Below are positions 14,947 through 21,154 of a stretch of DNA of 21,154 bases, piece after piece. The stretch's first letter is position 1. The number at the start of each line of letters is the position of its first letter. The stretch is taken from contig DAKU01000001.1 in assembly GCA_002508425.1 (NCBI GenBank), forward strand, positions 335 to 21,488. Reading direction: 5' to 3'. Under the pieces are notes generated by a model, which worked only from the letters and a program-made list of their open reading frames with translations, did no database searches and was not told where the DNA came from. The stretch is from Methanosarcinaceae archaeon UBA470 (GTDB lineage Archaea; Halobacteriota; Methanosarcinia; Methanosarcinales; Methanosarcinaceae). Position numbers and translations under genes: made by a program.

Positions 14947-15366
14947 ATGACAATAATCGATGCCAATGGGCTTATTCTGGGAAGGCTTGCAAGCGATGTA
15001 GCAAAGAGGCTGCTCGCTGGAGAAAAAATAGATATAATTAATGCTGAAAAGGCAGTGATTTCCGGTTCAAAGCTCGATACAATAGCAGAATATAGAGGAA
15101 AGATCGAGACTGGTTCTACTGAATTTGGACCCCACTTCCCCAAAAGACCGGACCGTATACTGAAGAGGACAGTCCGGGGAATGGTGCCATACAGGAGAGC
15201 AAGAGGACGCGATGCAATGGCACGCCTGAAAGTCCATGTTGGAATCCCGCTTGAACTAAAGAATGAGGAAATTATACAGATTGCCGAAGCAAATATGAAG
15301 AGGCTTAGTTCTAACAAGTACATGAGACTTGGAGATATAAGCACAAAGATAGGCGGCAAGTTCTAA
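14947..15366 (+). CDS. rpl13: 50S ribosomal protein L13
   Basis: A 139-residue ribosomal protein. It has IDANGLILGRLASDVAKRLL at the start, GPHFPKRPDRILKRTVRGMV in the centre (KRPDRI and RTVRGM are signature), then a basic C-terminal part. I place the start at the ATG at 14947 because GGTG at 14937-14940 is a well-spaced SD and MTIIDANG is the usual beginning; a GTG three codons upstream also lies in frame. It lies 12 bases after the rpl18e stop and 11 before the rps9 start, in one transcript. Confidence 0.94.
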   Translation: MTIIDANGLILGRLASDVAKRLLAGEKIDIINAEKAVISGSKLDTIAEYRGKIETGSTEFGPHFPKRPDRILKRTVRGMVPYRRARGRDAMARLKVHVGIPLELKNEEIIQIAEANMKRLSSNKYMRLGDISTKIGGKF

Positions 15367-15377
15367 GGAGGATTATC

Positions 15378-15782
15378 ATGTCAAACAAAGTAGTAAATTC
15401 ATCAGGTAAGAACAAAACCGCAATTGCCCGTGCTACTATCAAGAAAGGGGCAGGCAGAACTCGCATTAACAAGAAACCTGTCGAGATATATGAACCTGAA
15501 TTCGCAAAGATGAAGATCTACGAATCCCTAATGCTTGCAGGAGAGATTGCAGAGGGAATAGATATCGATGTGAAAGTAAGTGGTGGAGGTATCATTGGAC
15601 AGGCCAATGCTATAAGAACAGCCATTGCAAGAGGTATAGTTGAATGGGCCAACGATACTAACCTTCGTGATGCTTATATGACATATGATCGTAACCTCCT
15701 TGTAAACGACTCCAGGCAGAAAGAAACAAAGAAGTTTGGTGGGCCTGGCGCACGTGCTAAGTATCAGAAATCATACAGGTAA
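15378..15782 (+). CDS. rps9: 30S ribosomal protein S9
   Basis: A 134-residue small-subunit protein. It shows the N-terminal GKNKTAIARATIKKGAGR motif, VSGGGIIGQANAIRTAIARG in the middle, and the C-terminal RNLLVNDSRQKETKKFGGPG followed by ARAKYQKSYR; the final arginine reaches the P-site tRNA in the ribosome (known for the family). GGAGG lies just after the rpl13 stop (15367-15371), with the ATG at 15378. Typical length and no anomalies. Confidence 0.96.
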   Translation: MSNKVVNSSGKNKTAIARATIKKGAGRTRINKKPVEIYEPEFAKMKIYESLMLAGEIAEGIDIDVKVSGGGIIGQANAIRTAIARGIVEWANDTNLRDAYMTYDRNLLVNDSRQKETKKFGGPGARAKYQKSYR

Positions 15783-15793
15783 GGCATACATAG

Positions 15794-15982
15794 ATGATAC
15801 CAGTCCGTTGTTTCAGTTGTGGAAAAGTAATCGCTAGCAGCTGGGATGAATACAAAAGGAGAACAAAAGACGGCGAAGATCCTGCCCGGGTCATGGATGA
15901 CCTGGGAATTACACGTTACTGTTGCCGTCGTATACTCCTGTCCCATGTAGAGCTTGTAGATACACTGGCACCATATCAGTAA
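15794..15982 (+). CDS. rpoN: DNA-directed RNA polymerase subunit N (Rpo10)
   Basis: A 62-residue zinc-binding subunit of archaeal RNA polymerase, equivalent to Rpb10. Both zinc ligand pairs are visible: CFSCGK near residues 6-11 and YCCRRILLSHVELV near 43-56. The N-terminal IPVRCFSCGK is diagnostic. It follows rps9 by 11 bases and ends exactly one base before the tRNA-Pro gene, so the transcript must be cut precisely to give both the mRNA and the mature tRNA, if they are co-transcribed. Confidence 0.96.
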   Translation: MIPVRCFSCGKVIASSWDEYKRRTKDGEDPARVMDDLGITRYCCRRILLSHVELVDTLAPYQ

Positions 15983-16080
15983 GGGACCGTAGGGTAGCCT
16001 GGACCATCCTTCGGCGTTCGGGACGTACTTGTGAGTACGCGAATCACGCCGGAACCTGAGTTCAAATCTCAGCGGTCCCA
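15983..16080 (+). tRNA. tRNA-Pro(CGG) with a 23-nt intron
   Basis: Acceptor GGGACCG (15983-15989) pairs with CGGTCCC (16073-16079), discriminator A16080; CCA is not encoded. The D arm follows TA (8-9). The anticodon stem is CGGCG (16012-16016) with CGCCG (16047-16051). Anticodon CGG is at 16019-16021, giving a proline tRNA. T arm: CTGAG TTCAAAT CTCAG (16056-16072). The intron removes cleanly between positions 37 and 38. The base after the rpoN stop codon is the first base of the tRNA. Confidence 0.93.
16023..16045 (+). other. Archaeal tRNA intron with canonical bulge-helix-bulge
   Basis: The exon stem CGGCG/CGCCG leads to a 4-bp helix TTCG (16017-16020) with CGAA (16040-16043), flanked by three-base bulges GGA (16021-16023) and TCA (16044-16046). 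An inner stem CGTAC/GTACG encloses loop TTGTGA. Cutting after the second bulge base on each side excises 16023-16045. This is the site used by archaeal tRNA-splicing endonuclease. Confidence 0.9.
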
Positions 16081-16135
16081 TTCCCTTACTCTTACTGTAA
16101 ATATGGACTGGCCTGCAAGTAGAGAAATAGAACCA

Positions 16136-16156
16136 TATTCGGAGGGATTCCGAATA
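16136..16156 (+). other. Unexplained hairpin between tRNA-Pro and rpoK
   Basis: TATTCGG (16136-16142) and CCGAATA (16150-16156) form a perfect 7-bp stem with loop AGGGATT. It lies in the 196-bp gap after the tRNA. No T tract follows, so a standard terminator is doubtful. It may be an RNA processing or small RNA element. Confidence 0.4.
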
Positions 16157-16236
16157 AACAATCTCAGGTATGGAAAGAACACGCACAGATATAAGCGTAA
16201 CATATGTAGCTTTTAGTTGACGATACCTGAAATAGT

Positions 16237-16242
16237 ATTATA
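16237..16242 (+). promoter_or_regulatory. Likely TATA box for rpoK-rps2
   Basis: GTATTATACTG places an ATTATA core at 16237-16242, about 37 bases before the rpoK TTG start. Transcription near 16265 would leave a short leader bearing the GGTGAT ribosome site. It suggests rpoK and rps2 have their own promoter after the tRNA. Confidence 0.35.
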
Positions 16243-16276
16243 CTGATCACGTTCTATCATTCCTTAAGGTGATTTT

Positions 16277-16468
16277 TTGAGCACAGAACATTATACTAGA
16301 TATGAGCGAGCAAGGATTATTGGCGCTAGATCCCTGCAAATCTCTATGGGCGCACCCGTCCTGATAGATGATTCCAGTACTCAATCTCTGTATATAGCGA
16401 AGAAAGAATTAGAGCTTGGGGTTATCCCAATTACTGTTAAAAGGGACTATAAATTTAAGGTGATTTAA
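16277..16468 (+). CDS. rpoK: DNA-directed RNA polymerase subunit K (Rpo6)
   Basis: A 63-residue subunit equivalent to Rpb6 and bacterial omega, which helps assemble RNA polymerase. The diagnostic stretch YTRYERARIIGARSLQISMG (about residues 6-25) is followed by APVLI and a C-terminal LGVIPITVKRDY. Start is TTG at 16277, chosen because GGTGAT (16268-16273) sits just upstream and the conserved region starts five codons later. The stop overlaps the rps2 ATG (TAATG), so the two are coupled. Confidence 0.94.
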   Translation: MSTEHYTRYERARIIGARSLQISMGAPVLIDDSSTQSLYIAKKELELGVIPITVKRDYKFKVI

Positions 16469-17133
16469 TGACTACAGAAGAAATACGTGTTACTGATAAT
16501 GCAAATATGGGTAGTGATGACAAGATGCTAGATGTGAGTGCAGATGCAGAGAAATCTACCTCACTCGTTCCTATAGATGAATATCTGGCAGCAGGCGTAC
16601 ATATTGGTACCCAGCAGAAGACAGAGAACATGATGAAGTTCGTGTACAGAGTAAGAACCGACGGGCTTTATGTGTTGGACATCCAGTCTACAGACGAAAG
16701 GATTAAGATGGTAGCAAATTTCCTTTCCAAGTACGAACCATCAAGGATACTTGTAGTTTCTGCAAGACAGTATGGCCAATACCCGGCAATGAAGTTCGCA
16801 AAAGCTATTGGAACAAGGGCAATGGTGGGTCGTTTCATACCAGGCACCCTCACAAATCCAACCGTAGAAGCGTTCTTTGAGCCAGATGTGATTATAGTCA
16901 CAGACCCTGCAGGAGACGCACAGGTAATTAAGGAAGCTGTTAACATTGGTATCCCAGTAGTTGCACTTTGTGATACAAACAATATGACTTCCAACGTAGA
17001 TATGGTAATACCAACCAACAACAAAGGAAGAAAGGCTCTGTCACTCATCTACTGGTTGCTCGCAAGAGAAATTGCAAAGACCAACGGTACACACTTCAAT
17101 TATCAGTTTGAAGACTTCGAAGCAGGTATTTAA
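16468..17133 (+). CDS. rps2: 30S ribosomal protein S2
   Basis: A 221-residue small-subunit protein. After an acidic N-terminal extension (about 30 residues, with NANMGSDDKM), the family core starts at PIDEYLAAGVHIGTQQKTEN. TDGLYVLDIQSTDERI, RFIPGTLTNP and IVTDPAGDAQVIKEAVNIG and then IPVVALCDTNN are all signature stretches of archaeal S2. Length is typical for archaea. It overlaps rpoK by one base and is the last gene of the ribosomal block. The next gene, MEMO, lies 66 bp on and has its own likely TATA box. Confidence 0.96.
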   Translation: MTTEEIRVTDNANMGSDDKMLDVSADAEKSTSLVPIDEYLAAGVHIGTQQKTENMMKFVYRVRTDGLYVLDIQSTDERIKMVANFLSKYEPSRILVVSARQYGQYPAMKFAKAIGTRAMVGRFIPGTLTNPTVEAFFEPDVIIVTDPAGDAQVIKEAVNIGIPVVALCDTNNMTSNVDMVIPTNNKGRKALSLIYWLLAREIAKTNGTHFNYQFEDFEAGI

Positions 17134-17156
17134 AAAGCCTGCTTTGGAAGCATACT

Positions 17157-17194
17157 ACATATATAATGGCCCCATAATATTTACATGGGGTGAT
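17157..17194 (+). promoter_or_regulatory. MEMO-operon promoter and ribosome site
   Basis: ACATATATAATG (17157-17168) is a good TATA box and GGTGAT (17189-17194) a good SD with five bases to the ATG. CCCCAT (17170-17175) and ATGGGG (17185-17190) form a 6-bp inverted repeat that reaches into the SD. If transcription starts near 17190, as spacing suggests, that stem would not be in the mRNA. Confidence 0.4.
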
Positions 17195-17199
17195 GTAGT

Positions 17200-18000
17200 A
17201 TGAGACAGGCTATTGTTGCGGGTAAATTTTACCCGGCTGATTCAACTGCTTTGAAAAGAGAGTTAGATAATTGTTTCAGTGGCATCGTAATTGATGCAAA
17301 GTCTGGCATAAAGGGTACGGTGGTACCCCATGCTGGCTATATCTACTCTGGAAAGGTTGCAGCTCACTCATATGCAGTATTGCCGCCAGCCGATACCTAT
17401 GTAATGCTTGGCCCTAATCATACGGGCTATGGATCTCCAATTGCCCTTTCAACAGATACTTGGTCAACACCTCTTGGAAAAGTAGAGGTAGATAAGGAGT
17501 TGAAAGAGAAGATCGCTGGTAGTATAATCGATCAAGATGAGCTTGCTCATCGATTCGAGCATTCGATCGAGGTGCAGATACCATTCCTTCAGTACCGTTT
17601 TAAGCATGATTTCAAGATATTTCCCATATGCATGGGAATGCAGGATGAAGAAATAGCCATTGAGGTTGGCAAGGAAATTGCTAGAGCGATTATGGACACT
17701 GGTAGGAAAGCTGTCATAATTGCGTCAAGCGATTTCACACATTATCAACCTGCACACGTAGCAGAGAGTAATGACAAATACCTGATAAAATCTATTCTGA
17801 ATATGAACGTGCATGAATTTTACAACCGGCTGTATGAAAAGGATATATCAGCATGTGGCTTTGGACCCATTGCAGCGACCATTACTGCGGCAAGAGAGCT
17901 TGGAGCAAGCAGAGCAGACCTTCTTAAGTATGCAACTAGTGGAGAAGTAACAGGCGATAATTCCGGTGTAGTAGGATACGCCTCTTTAATCTTAGAATGA
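17200..18000 (+). CDS. MEMO1 family protein (AmmeMemoRadiSam system protein B-like)
   Basis: A 266-residue protein of the MEMO family (PF01875), related to extradiol dioxygenases. Conserved residues include H44 in VVPHAGYIYSG, H74 in LGPNHTGYG, RFEHSIEVQIPFL with H121, ASSDFTHY around 176-182, and C219 in ACGFGPIAATITA, which map to the metal-binding residues of human MEMO1 (two histidines and a cysteine). The archaeal role is unproven; homologues in some genomes group with AMMECR1 and a radical SAM enzyme, though neither is next to it here. It lies 7 bases upstream of mvk, so it is probably in the isoprenoid operon. Confidence 0.93.
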   Translation: MRQAIVAGKFYPADSTALKRELDNCFSGIVIDAKSGIKGTVVPHAGYIYSGKVAAHSYAVLPPADTYVMLGPNHTGYGSPIALSTDTWSTPLGKVEVDKELKEKIAGSIIDQDELAHRFEHSIEVQIPFLQYRFKHDFKIFPICMGMQDEEIAIEVGKEIARAIMDTGRKAVIIASSDFTHYQPAHVAESNDKYLIKSILNMNVHEFYNRLYEKDISACGFGPIAATITAARELGASRADLLKYATSGEVTGDNSGVVGYASLILE

Positions 18001-18007
18001 ATATAAT

Positions 18008-18925
18008 ATGATACGAACAATAACATGCTCTGCCCCCGGTAAGATATACCTGTTCGGTGAACATGCAGTAGTATACGGAGAAAGCGCAATATGTTGTGCT
18101 GTAGATCTGCGCACCCGAGTACAGGCTGATATAAGCGATAGTATACGGATTAGTTCTGTATTAGGTGACACTGGAATTGATCACGGCAAGTACCCTTACG
18201 TGTCAAAAGTAATAGAAAAGATGTCAGAAATAGTAGACATTAAAGGTGTAAACCTGCGCATAGAATCCAATATACCTGTTGGCTCTGGCCTGGGTTCATC
18301 TGCAGCAGTGACCATAGCCACCATCCAGGCATTGAACTTATTGTTCGGATGCGGTCTGCAATTAGAAGATGTGGCAACCCTCGGCCACAATATTGAAAGA
18401 GCGATACAGGGTGCAGCCAGCCCAACTGATACTTATGTAAGTACCATGGGCGGAATTGTCATGGTACCTATGAAAAAGAAGCTTAATCTCATTGATTGTG
18501 GCGTAGTGATAGGCAACACCGGCAGGTTCTCTTCTACCAGAGAACTGGTGTCCAATGTAGCACTACTTAAAAAACATTATCCGGACATAATAGACACAAT
18601 TCTTTCCACGATTGGAAGGATATCAATTACCGGAGAAGAATTGGTAGTTAAAAAGGAATACGAATCTATAGGACAGCTCATGAACATAAACCAGGGACTT
18701 CTTGACGCCATCGGCGTCAGCAGTTCAGAGCTTGCAAATCTTATATATACAGCCCGCAACAGCGGTGCATACAGTGCGAAGATAACAGGTGCAGGAGGGG
18801 GAGGATGTATGATAGCATTAACTCGTCCTTCTGATGTTGAAAGAGTAGCTTCTGCGATAACACAAGCCGGAGGAGAAGCCATTATAACAAAAGTAACTGA
18901 ACATGGAGTGAAAGTGGAGCATTAA
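18008..18925 (+). CDS. mvk: Mevalonate kinase
   Basis: A 305-residue GHMP kinase that phosphorylates mevalonate with ATP, an early step of archaeal isoprenoid lipid synthesis. Motif 1 is APGKIYLFGEHAVVYG (residues 9-24), the ATP-binding loop PVGSGLGSSAAVTIA is at 90-104, and the conserved ASPTDTYVST region with catalytic D141 follows. Motif 3 is KITGAGGGGCMIAL near the C-terminus. Length is normal for archaeal forms. It is followed after one base by ipk. Archaea lacking classical phosphomevalonate kinase/decarboxylase use IPK later in the route, in keeping with this pairing. Confidence 0.96.
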   Translation: MIRTITCSAPGKIYLFGEHAVVYGESAICCAVDLRTRVQADISDSIRISSVLGDTGIDHGKYPYVSKVIEKMSEIVDIKGVNLRIESNIPVGSGLGSSAAVTIATIQALNLLFGCGLQLEDVATLGHNIERAIQGAASPTDTYVSTMGGIVMVPMKKKLNLIDCGVVIGNTGRFSSTRELVSNVALLKKHYPDIIDTILSTIGRISITGEELVVKKEYESIGQLMNINQGLLDAIGVSSSELANLIYTARNSGAYSAKITGAGGGGCMIALTRPSDVERVASAITQAGGEAIITKVTEHGVKVEH

Positions 18926-18926
18926 T

Positions 18927-19703
18927 ATGGATTCATCTAAAAATCTCACTATACTCAAACTTGGTGGAAGCGTAATTACCGATAAAAGAGCCGAAGATGG
19001 TGTAGTTAGAGTTAATGAGATCCAGAGGATAGCAAAAGAAATATCCAGCTTCAAAGGAAAACTCATAATTGTGCATGGAGCAGGCTCTTTTGGACATCCA
19101 CAGGCAAAAAGATTTGCACTTAATGAAGAGTTTAACGTGAGTGGCTCTATAATAACCCACCTTTCAGTGAAAGAACTTTGTAGAACAGTAGTAGATGTAC
19201 TTAATGAGAATGGCATATGTGCGGTAGGAGTTCATCCAATGTGTTGCATGGTTGCGGATAACGGAAGAATTAAGACCATGTTCCTTGACCAGATATACTG
19301 CATGCTGGAACGAGGGATTGTTCCAGTCTTACATGGAGATGTTGTGATGGATAGCAGTCTTGGAACATCCGTTGTCTCTGGCGATCAAATAGTTCCATAT
19401 ATTGCAAAACAGATGAAAGCAAGTCTTTTAGGTATTGGAAGTGCAACTGAAGGAGTTCTTGATGATAAAAGTTCGACTATCCCAATAATATCATCAAATA
19501 ACTTTGAAGATGTAAAAAAACATATAAGAGGTTCCGAAAACACTGATGTTACAGGAGGCATGCTGGGCAAAGTTAAAGAGATGTTGGACCTCAGTGACAG
19601 TACCAATACAACTTCGCACATATTCGATGCAGGAAAGCCTGGTAATATTGAGCGTTTTCTTAAAGGCGAGAAAATTGGGACAGCTATAACAAATGAACAG
19701 TAG
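18927..19703 (+). CDS. ipk: Isopentenyl phosphate kinase
   Basis: A 258-residue amino acid kinase family enzyme that converts isopentenyl phosphate to isopentenyl diphosphate with ATP, the key step of the archaeal mevalonate route. KLGGSVITDK (residues 11-20) is the ATP-phosphate loop, HGAGSFGHPQAKRF (50-63) includes the family's conserved histidine (H57), and DVTGGMLGKV near the C-terminus is the nucleotide-binding end. It starts one base after mvk (TAATATG), giving tight co-expression. Length is typical. Confidence 0.95.
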   Translation: MDSSKNLTILKLGGSVITDKRAEDGVVRVNEIQRIAKEISSFKGKLIIVHGAGSFGHPQAKRFALNEEFNVSGSIITHLSVKELCRTVVDVLNENGICAVGVHPMCCMVADNGRIKTMFLDQIYCMLERGIVPVLHGDVVMDSSLGTSVVSGDQIVPYIAKQMKASLLGIGSATEGVLDDKSSTIPIISSNNFEDVKKHIRGSENTDVTGGMLGKVKEMLDLSDSTNTTSHIFDAGKPGNIERFLKGEKIGTAITNEQ

Positions 19704-19719
19704 GATTGAAGGTTTTAAT

Positions 19720-20823
19720 ATGAGTACATCCCAGAGAAAAATAGAACACCTCAAGCTATGTTCTTCAAGTCCTGTAGAGTCCAGGGTAAAGGGAACTGGC
19801 CTGGAAGACATAATGTTAGTACATCGGGCTCTTCCAGAATTTGATATAGAGGATATAGATCTTCATACGAATTTTATGGGAAAGAGTATGAAAGCGCCTT
19901 TTCTTATAGCTTCAATCACCGGAGGACATCCTGATACAAAACCAATAAACGCTGCTCTTGCACAAGCTGCTGAAGAAATGGGTATTGGTATAGGCGTAGG
20001 AAGTCAAAGAGCCGCTATTGAAGATCCAAATCAAGAAGACTCATTCACTATCATGAGAGATGTGGCACCTGATGCTTTTATTTATGGAAATATCGGAGCT
20101 GCCCAGATTAAAGAATATGGAATAGAAAAAATAGAAAATCTGGTGGAAATGCTTGATGCAGATGCAATGGCAATCCATTTAAATTTCTTGCAGGAAGCAA
20201 TACAGCCGGAAGGAGATACTGATGCAAGCGGTGCCCTTGATGCTATCAAGGATATCTGCTCGCTAAATATACCTATCATTGTAAAGGAAACCGGTGCTGG
20301 AATTTCCCATGAAGACGCGTGGCTATTGAAGAAAGCAGGTGTTTCTGCTATTGATGTAGGTGGAGTTGGGGGTACAAGTTGGTCCGGAGTAGAAGTATAT
20401 AGGGCCAGGGACCGCAAAGACATAATGTCAGAAATGTTAGGAGAACTATTTTGGGATTTTGGTATCCCTACAGCTGCAAGTGTAGTGGAATGCAATGTAT
20501 CTTTACCAATAATAGCTACTGGCGGAATAAGAACAGGAATGGACATTGCAAAATCAATAGCAATTGGAGCTAGTGTAGCTAGTGCAGCACTTCCTTTTGT
20601 TGCCCCGGCACTGGAAGATAAAGACATGGTGCTCAAGAGGCTAAAGCTTATGATAAACGAGCTTAAAGTCGCAATGTTTCTCTGCGGATGCAAAGACCTG
20701 TGTAAATTGCACGCCACGCCCACAGTGATCACCGGGTGGACAAGAGAGTATCTTGAATTACGTGGATTCAATGTCAAAGAATTCGCTTTACGATCAAACC
20801 GTAGCGAATTACAGATTGTATAA
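19720..20823 (+). CDS. fni: Type II isopentenyl-diphosphate isomerase (FMN-dependent)
   Basis: A TIM-barrel flavoenzyme of about 367 residues that interconverts IPP and DMAPP with reduced FMN. Visible motifs: RKIEHLKLC at the start, FLIASITGGH, GIGVGSQRAAIED, HLNFLQEAIQPEGD, KETGAGIS, DVGGVGGTSWSGVE and ATGGIRTGMDIAKSIAIGA, which together form the flavin and substrate sites. I choose ATG 19720, which yields the typical MSTSQRKIEHL start with GAAGGT upstream. An ATG at 19693 within the ipk end would add nine residues and overlap ipk. It completes the lipid precursor operon before RNase J. Confidence 0.95.
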   Translation: MSTSQRKIEHLKLCSSSPVESRVKGTGLEDIMLVHRALPEFDIEDIDLHTNFMGKSMKAPFLIASITGGHPDTKPINAALAQAAEEMGIGIGVGSQRAAIEDPNQEDSFTIMRDVAPDAFIYGNIGAAQIKEYGIEKIENLVEMLDADAMAIHLNFLQEAIQPEGDTDASGALDAIKDICSLNIPIIVKETGAGISHEDAWLLKKAGVSAIDVGGVGGTSWSGVEVYRARDRKDIMSEMLGELFWDFGIPTAASVVECNVSLPIIATGGIRTGMDIAKSIAIGASVASAALPFVAPALEDKDMVLKRLKLMINELKVAMFLCGCKDLCKLHATPTVITGWTREYLELRGFNVKEFALRSNRSELQIV

Positions 20824-20870
20824 AAGTCTTTTCTAACGAGTAATGAATTTTTAAAATGTGAGGAATTAAT

Positions 20871-21154
20871 ATGACAGAAATCGGAATAATAGCAGTTGGC
20901 GGTTATAATGAAATGGGCCGCAATATGACTGCTGTAAGGATTGATGAGGATATAATTATCCTGGATATGGGTCTGAGACTAGATAGAGTACAGATCCATG
21001 AAGACGTAGAAATAGATAAAATGCATTCCCTTGAGCTTATTAATATGGGAGCCATACCAGATGACACGATAATGAACGATGTCAATGGGAACGTACGTGC
21101 TATTGTATGTACACATGGCCATCTAGACCATATTGGTGCAGTCTCAAAGCTGGC
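20871..21154 (+). CDS. Archaeal RNase J (metallo-beta-lactamase/beta-CASP), 5' part
   Basis: The first 94 codons of an RNase J-type exonuclease are present; the gene runs past the window. The start EIGIIAVGGYNEMGRNMTAV, then ILDMGLRLDR, and the zinc motif CTHGHLDHIGAVSKL (H-x-H-x-D-H, here HGHLDH) define the metallo-beta-lactamase core. These enzymes degrade RNA 5' to 3' in archaea. GAGG lies eight bases before the ATG (20860-20863). Finding it after fni matches a common order in euryarchaeal genomes, where idsA often follows. Confidence 0.92.
   Translation, partial: MTEIGIIAVGGYNEMGRNMTAVRIDEDIIILDMGLRLDRVQIHEDVEIDKMHSLELINMGAIPDDTIMNDVNGNVRAIVCTHGHLDHIGAVSKL

Noticed and set aside
16031..16216. 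61-codon open frame after rpoN
   Set aside because: It runs through the tRNA intron and 3' exon and has no protein similarity I recognise.
20082..20777. 231-codon minus-strand open frame inside fni
   Set aside because: Antisense shadow of the conserved type II isomerase; no ribosome site or family match.

Overview
The window looks like chromosomal DNA of a methanogenic archaeon, most likely of the Methanosarcinaceae (Methanosarcina, Methanolobus or Methanomethylovorans type). The archaeal markers are ribosomal proteins L18e, L13, S9 and S2 grouped with RNA polymerase subunits N and K, a tRNA-Pro with an archaeal bulge-helix-bulge intron, an archaeal mevalonate pathway set (mevalonate kinase, isopentenyl phosphate kinase, type II IPP isomerase), an archaeal-type RNase J, AlaX, and TATA-box promoters with GGAGG/GGTGAT ribosome sites. 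A complete seven-gene Mrp antiporter and a YaaH-type acetate transporter fit Methanosarcinales. The genus is inference only.

Layout. Positions 1-180 hold the 3' end of a GPR1/FUN34/YaaH transporter on the + strand. It meets tail-to-tail a minus-strand Mrp operon (mrpA to mrpG, 6173 down to 255) whose genes all overlap by a few bases. Next come a minus-strand Hsp20 gene, a divergent small gene of unknown function (7054-7395), a minus-strand ArsB/CitM-type permease, a flavin-binding PNPOx-family protein, a divergent small DUF2892 membrane protein, and a minus-strand MFS exporter. From 10930 on everything is on the + strand: alaX, serA, a pair of poorly characterised genes (the second DUF2240), the rpl18e-rpl13-rps9-rpoN-tRNA-Pro-rpoK-rps2 block, then MEMO-mvk-ipk-fni-RNase J (RNase J runs off the end).

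How the genes work together. Mrp is a multi-subunit Na+/H+ antiporter that links sodium and proton gradients in methanogens. The ribosomal/RNA polymerase cluster is a classic archaeal growth operon, here apparently lacking the usual upstream rpoD. mvk, ipk and fni are three steps of archaeal isoprenoid (membrane lipid) synthesis.

Most notable: (i) three perfect tandem copies of a 36-bp in-frame unit in mrpE, which lengthen its first membrane segment by 24 residues over the expected form; (ii) a roughly 105-nt leader before rpl18e with competing pairings that include its ribosome-binding site, plus a possible 19-codon ORF; (iii) an intron-containing tRNA-Pro(CGG) starting on the base after the rpoN stop codon. 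I found no CRISPR array, insertion sequence, prophage or obvious new defence system; the region is mostly core genome. No stretch above 300 bp lacks a gene.
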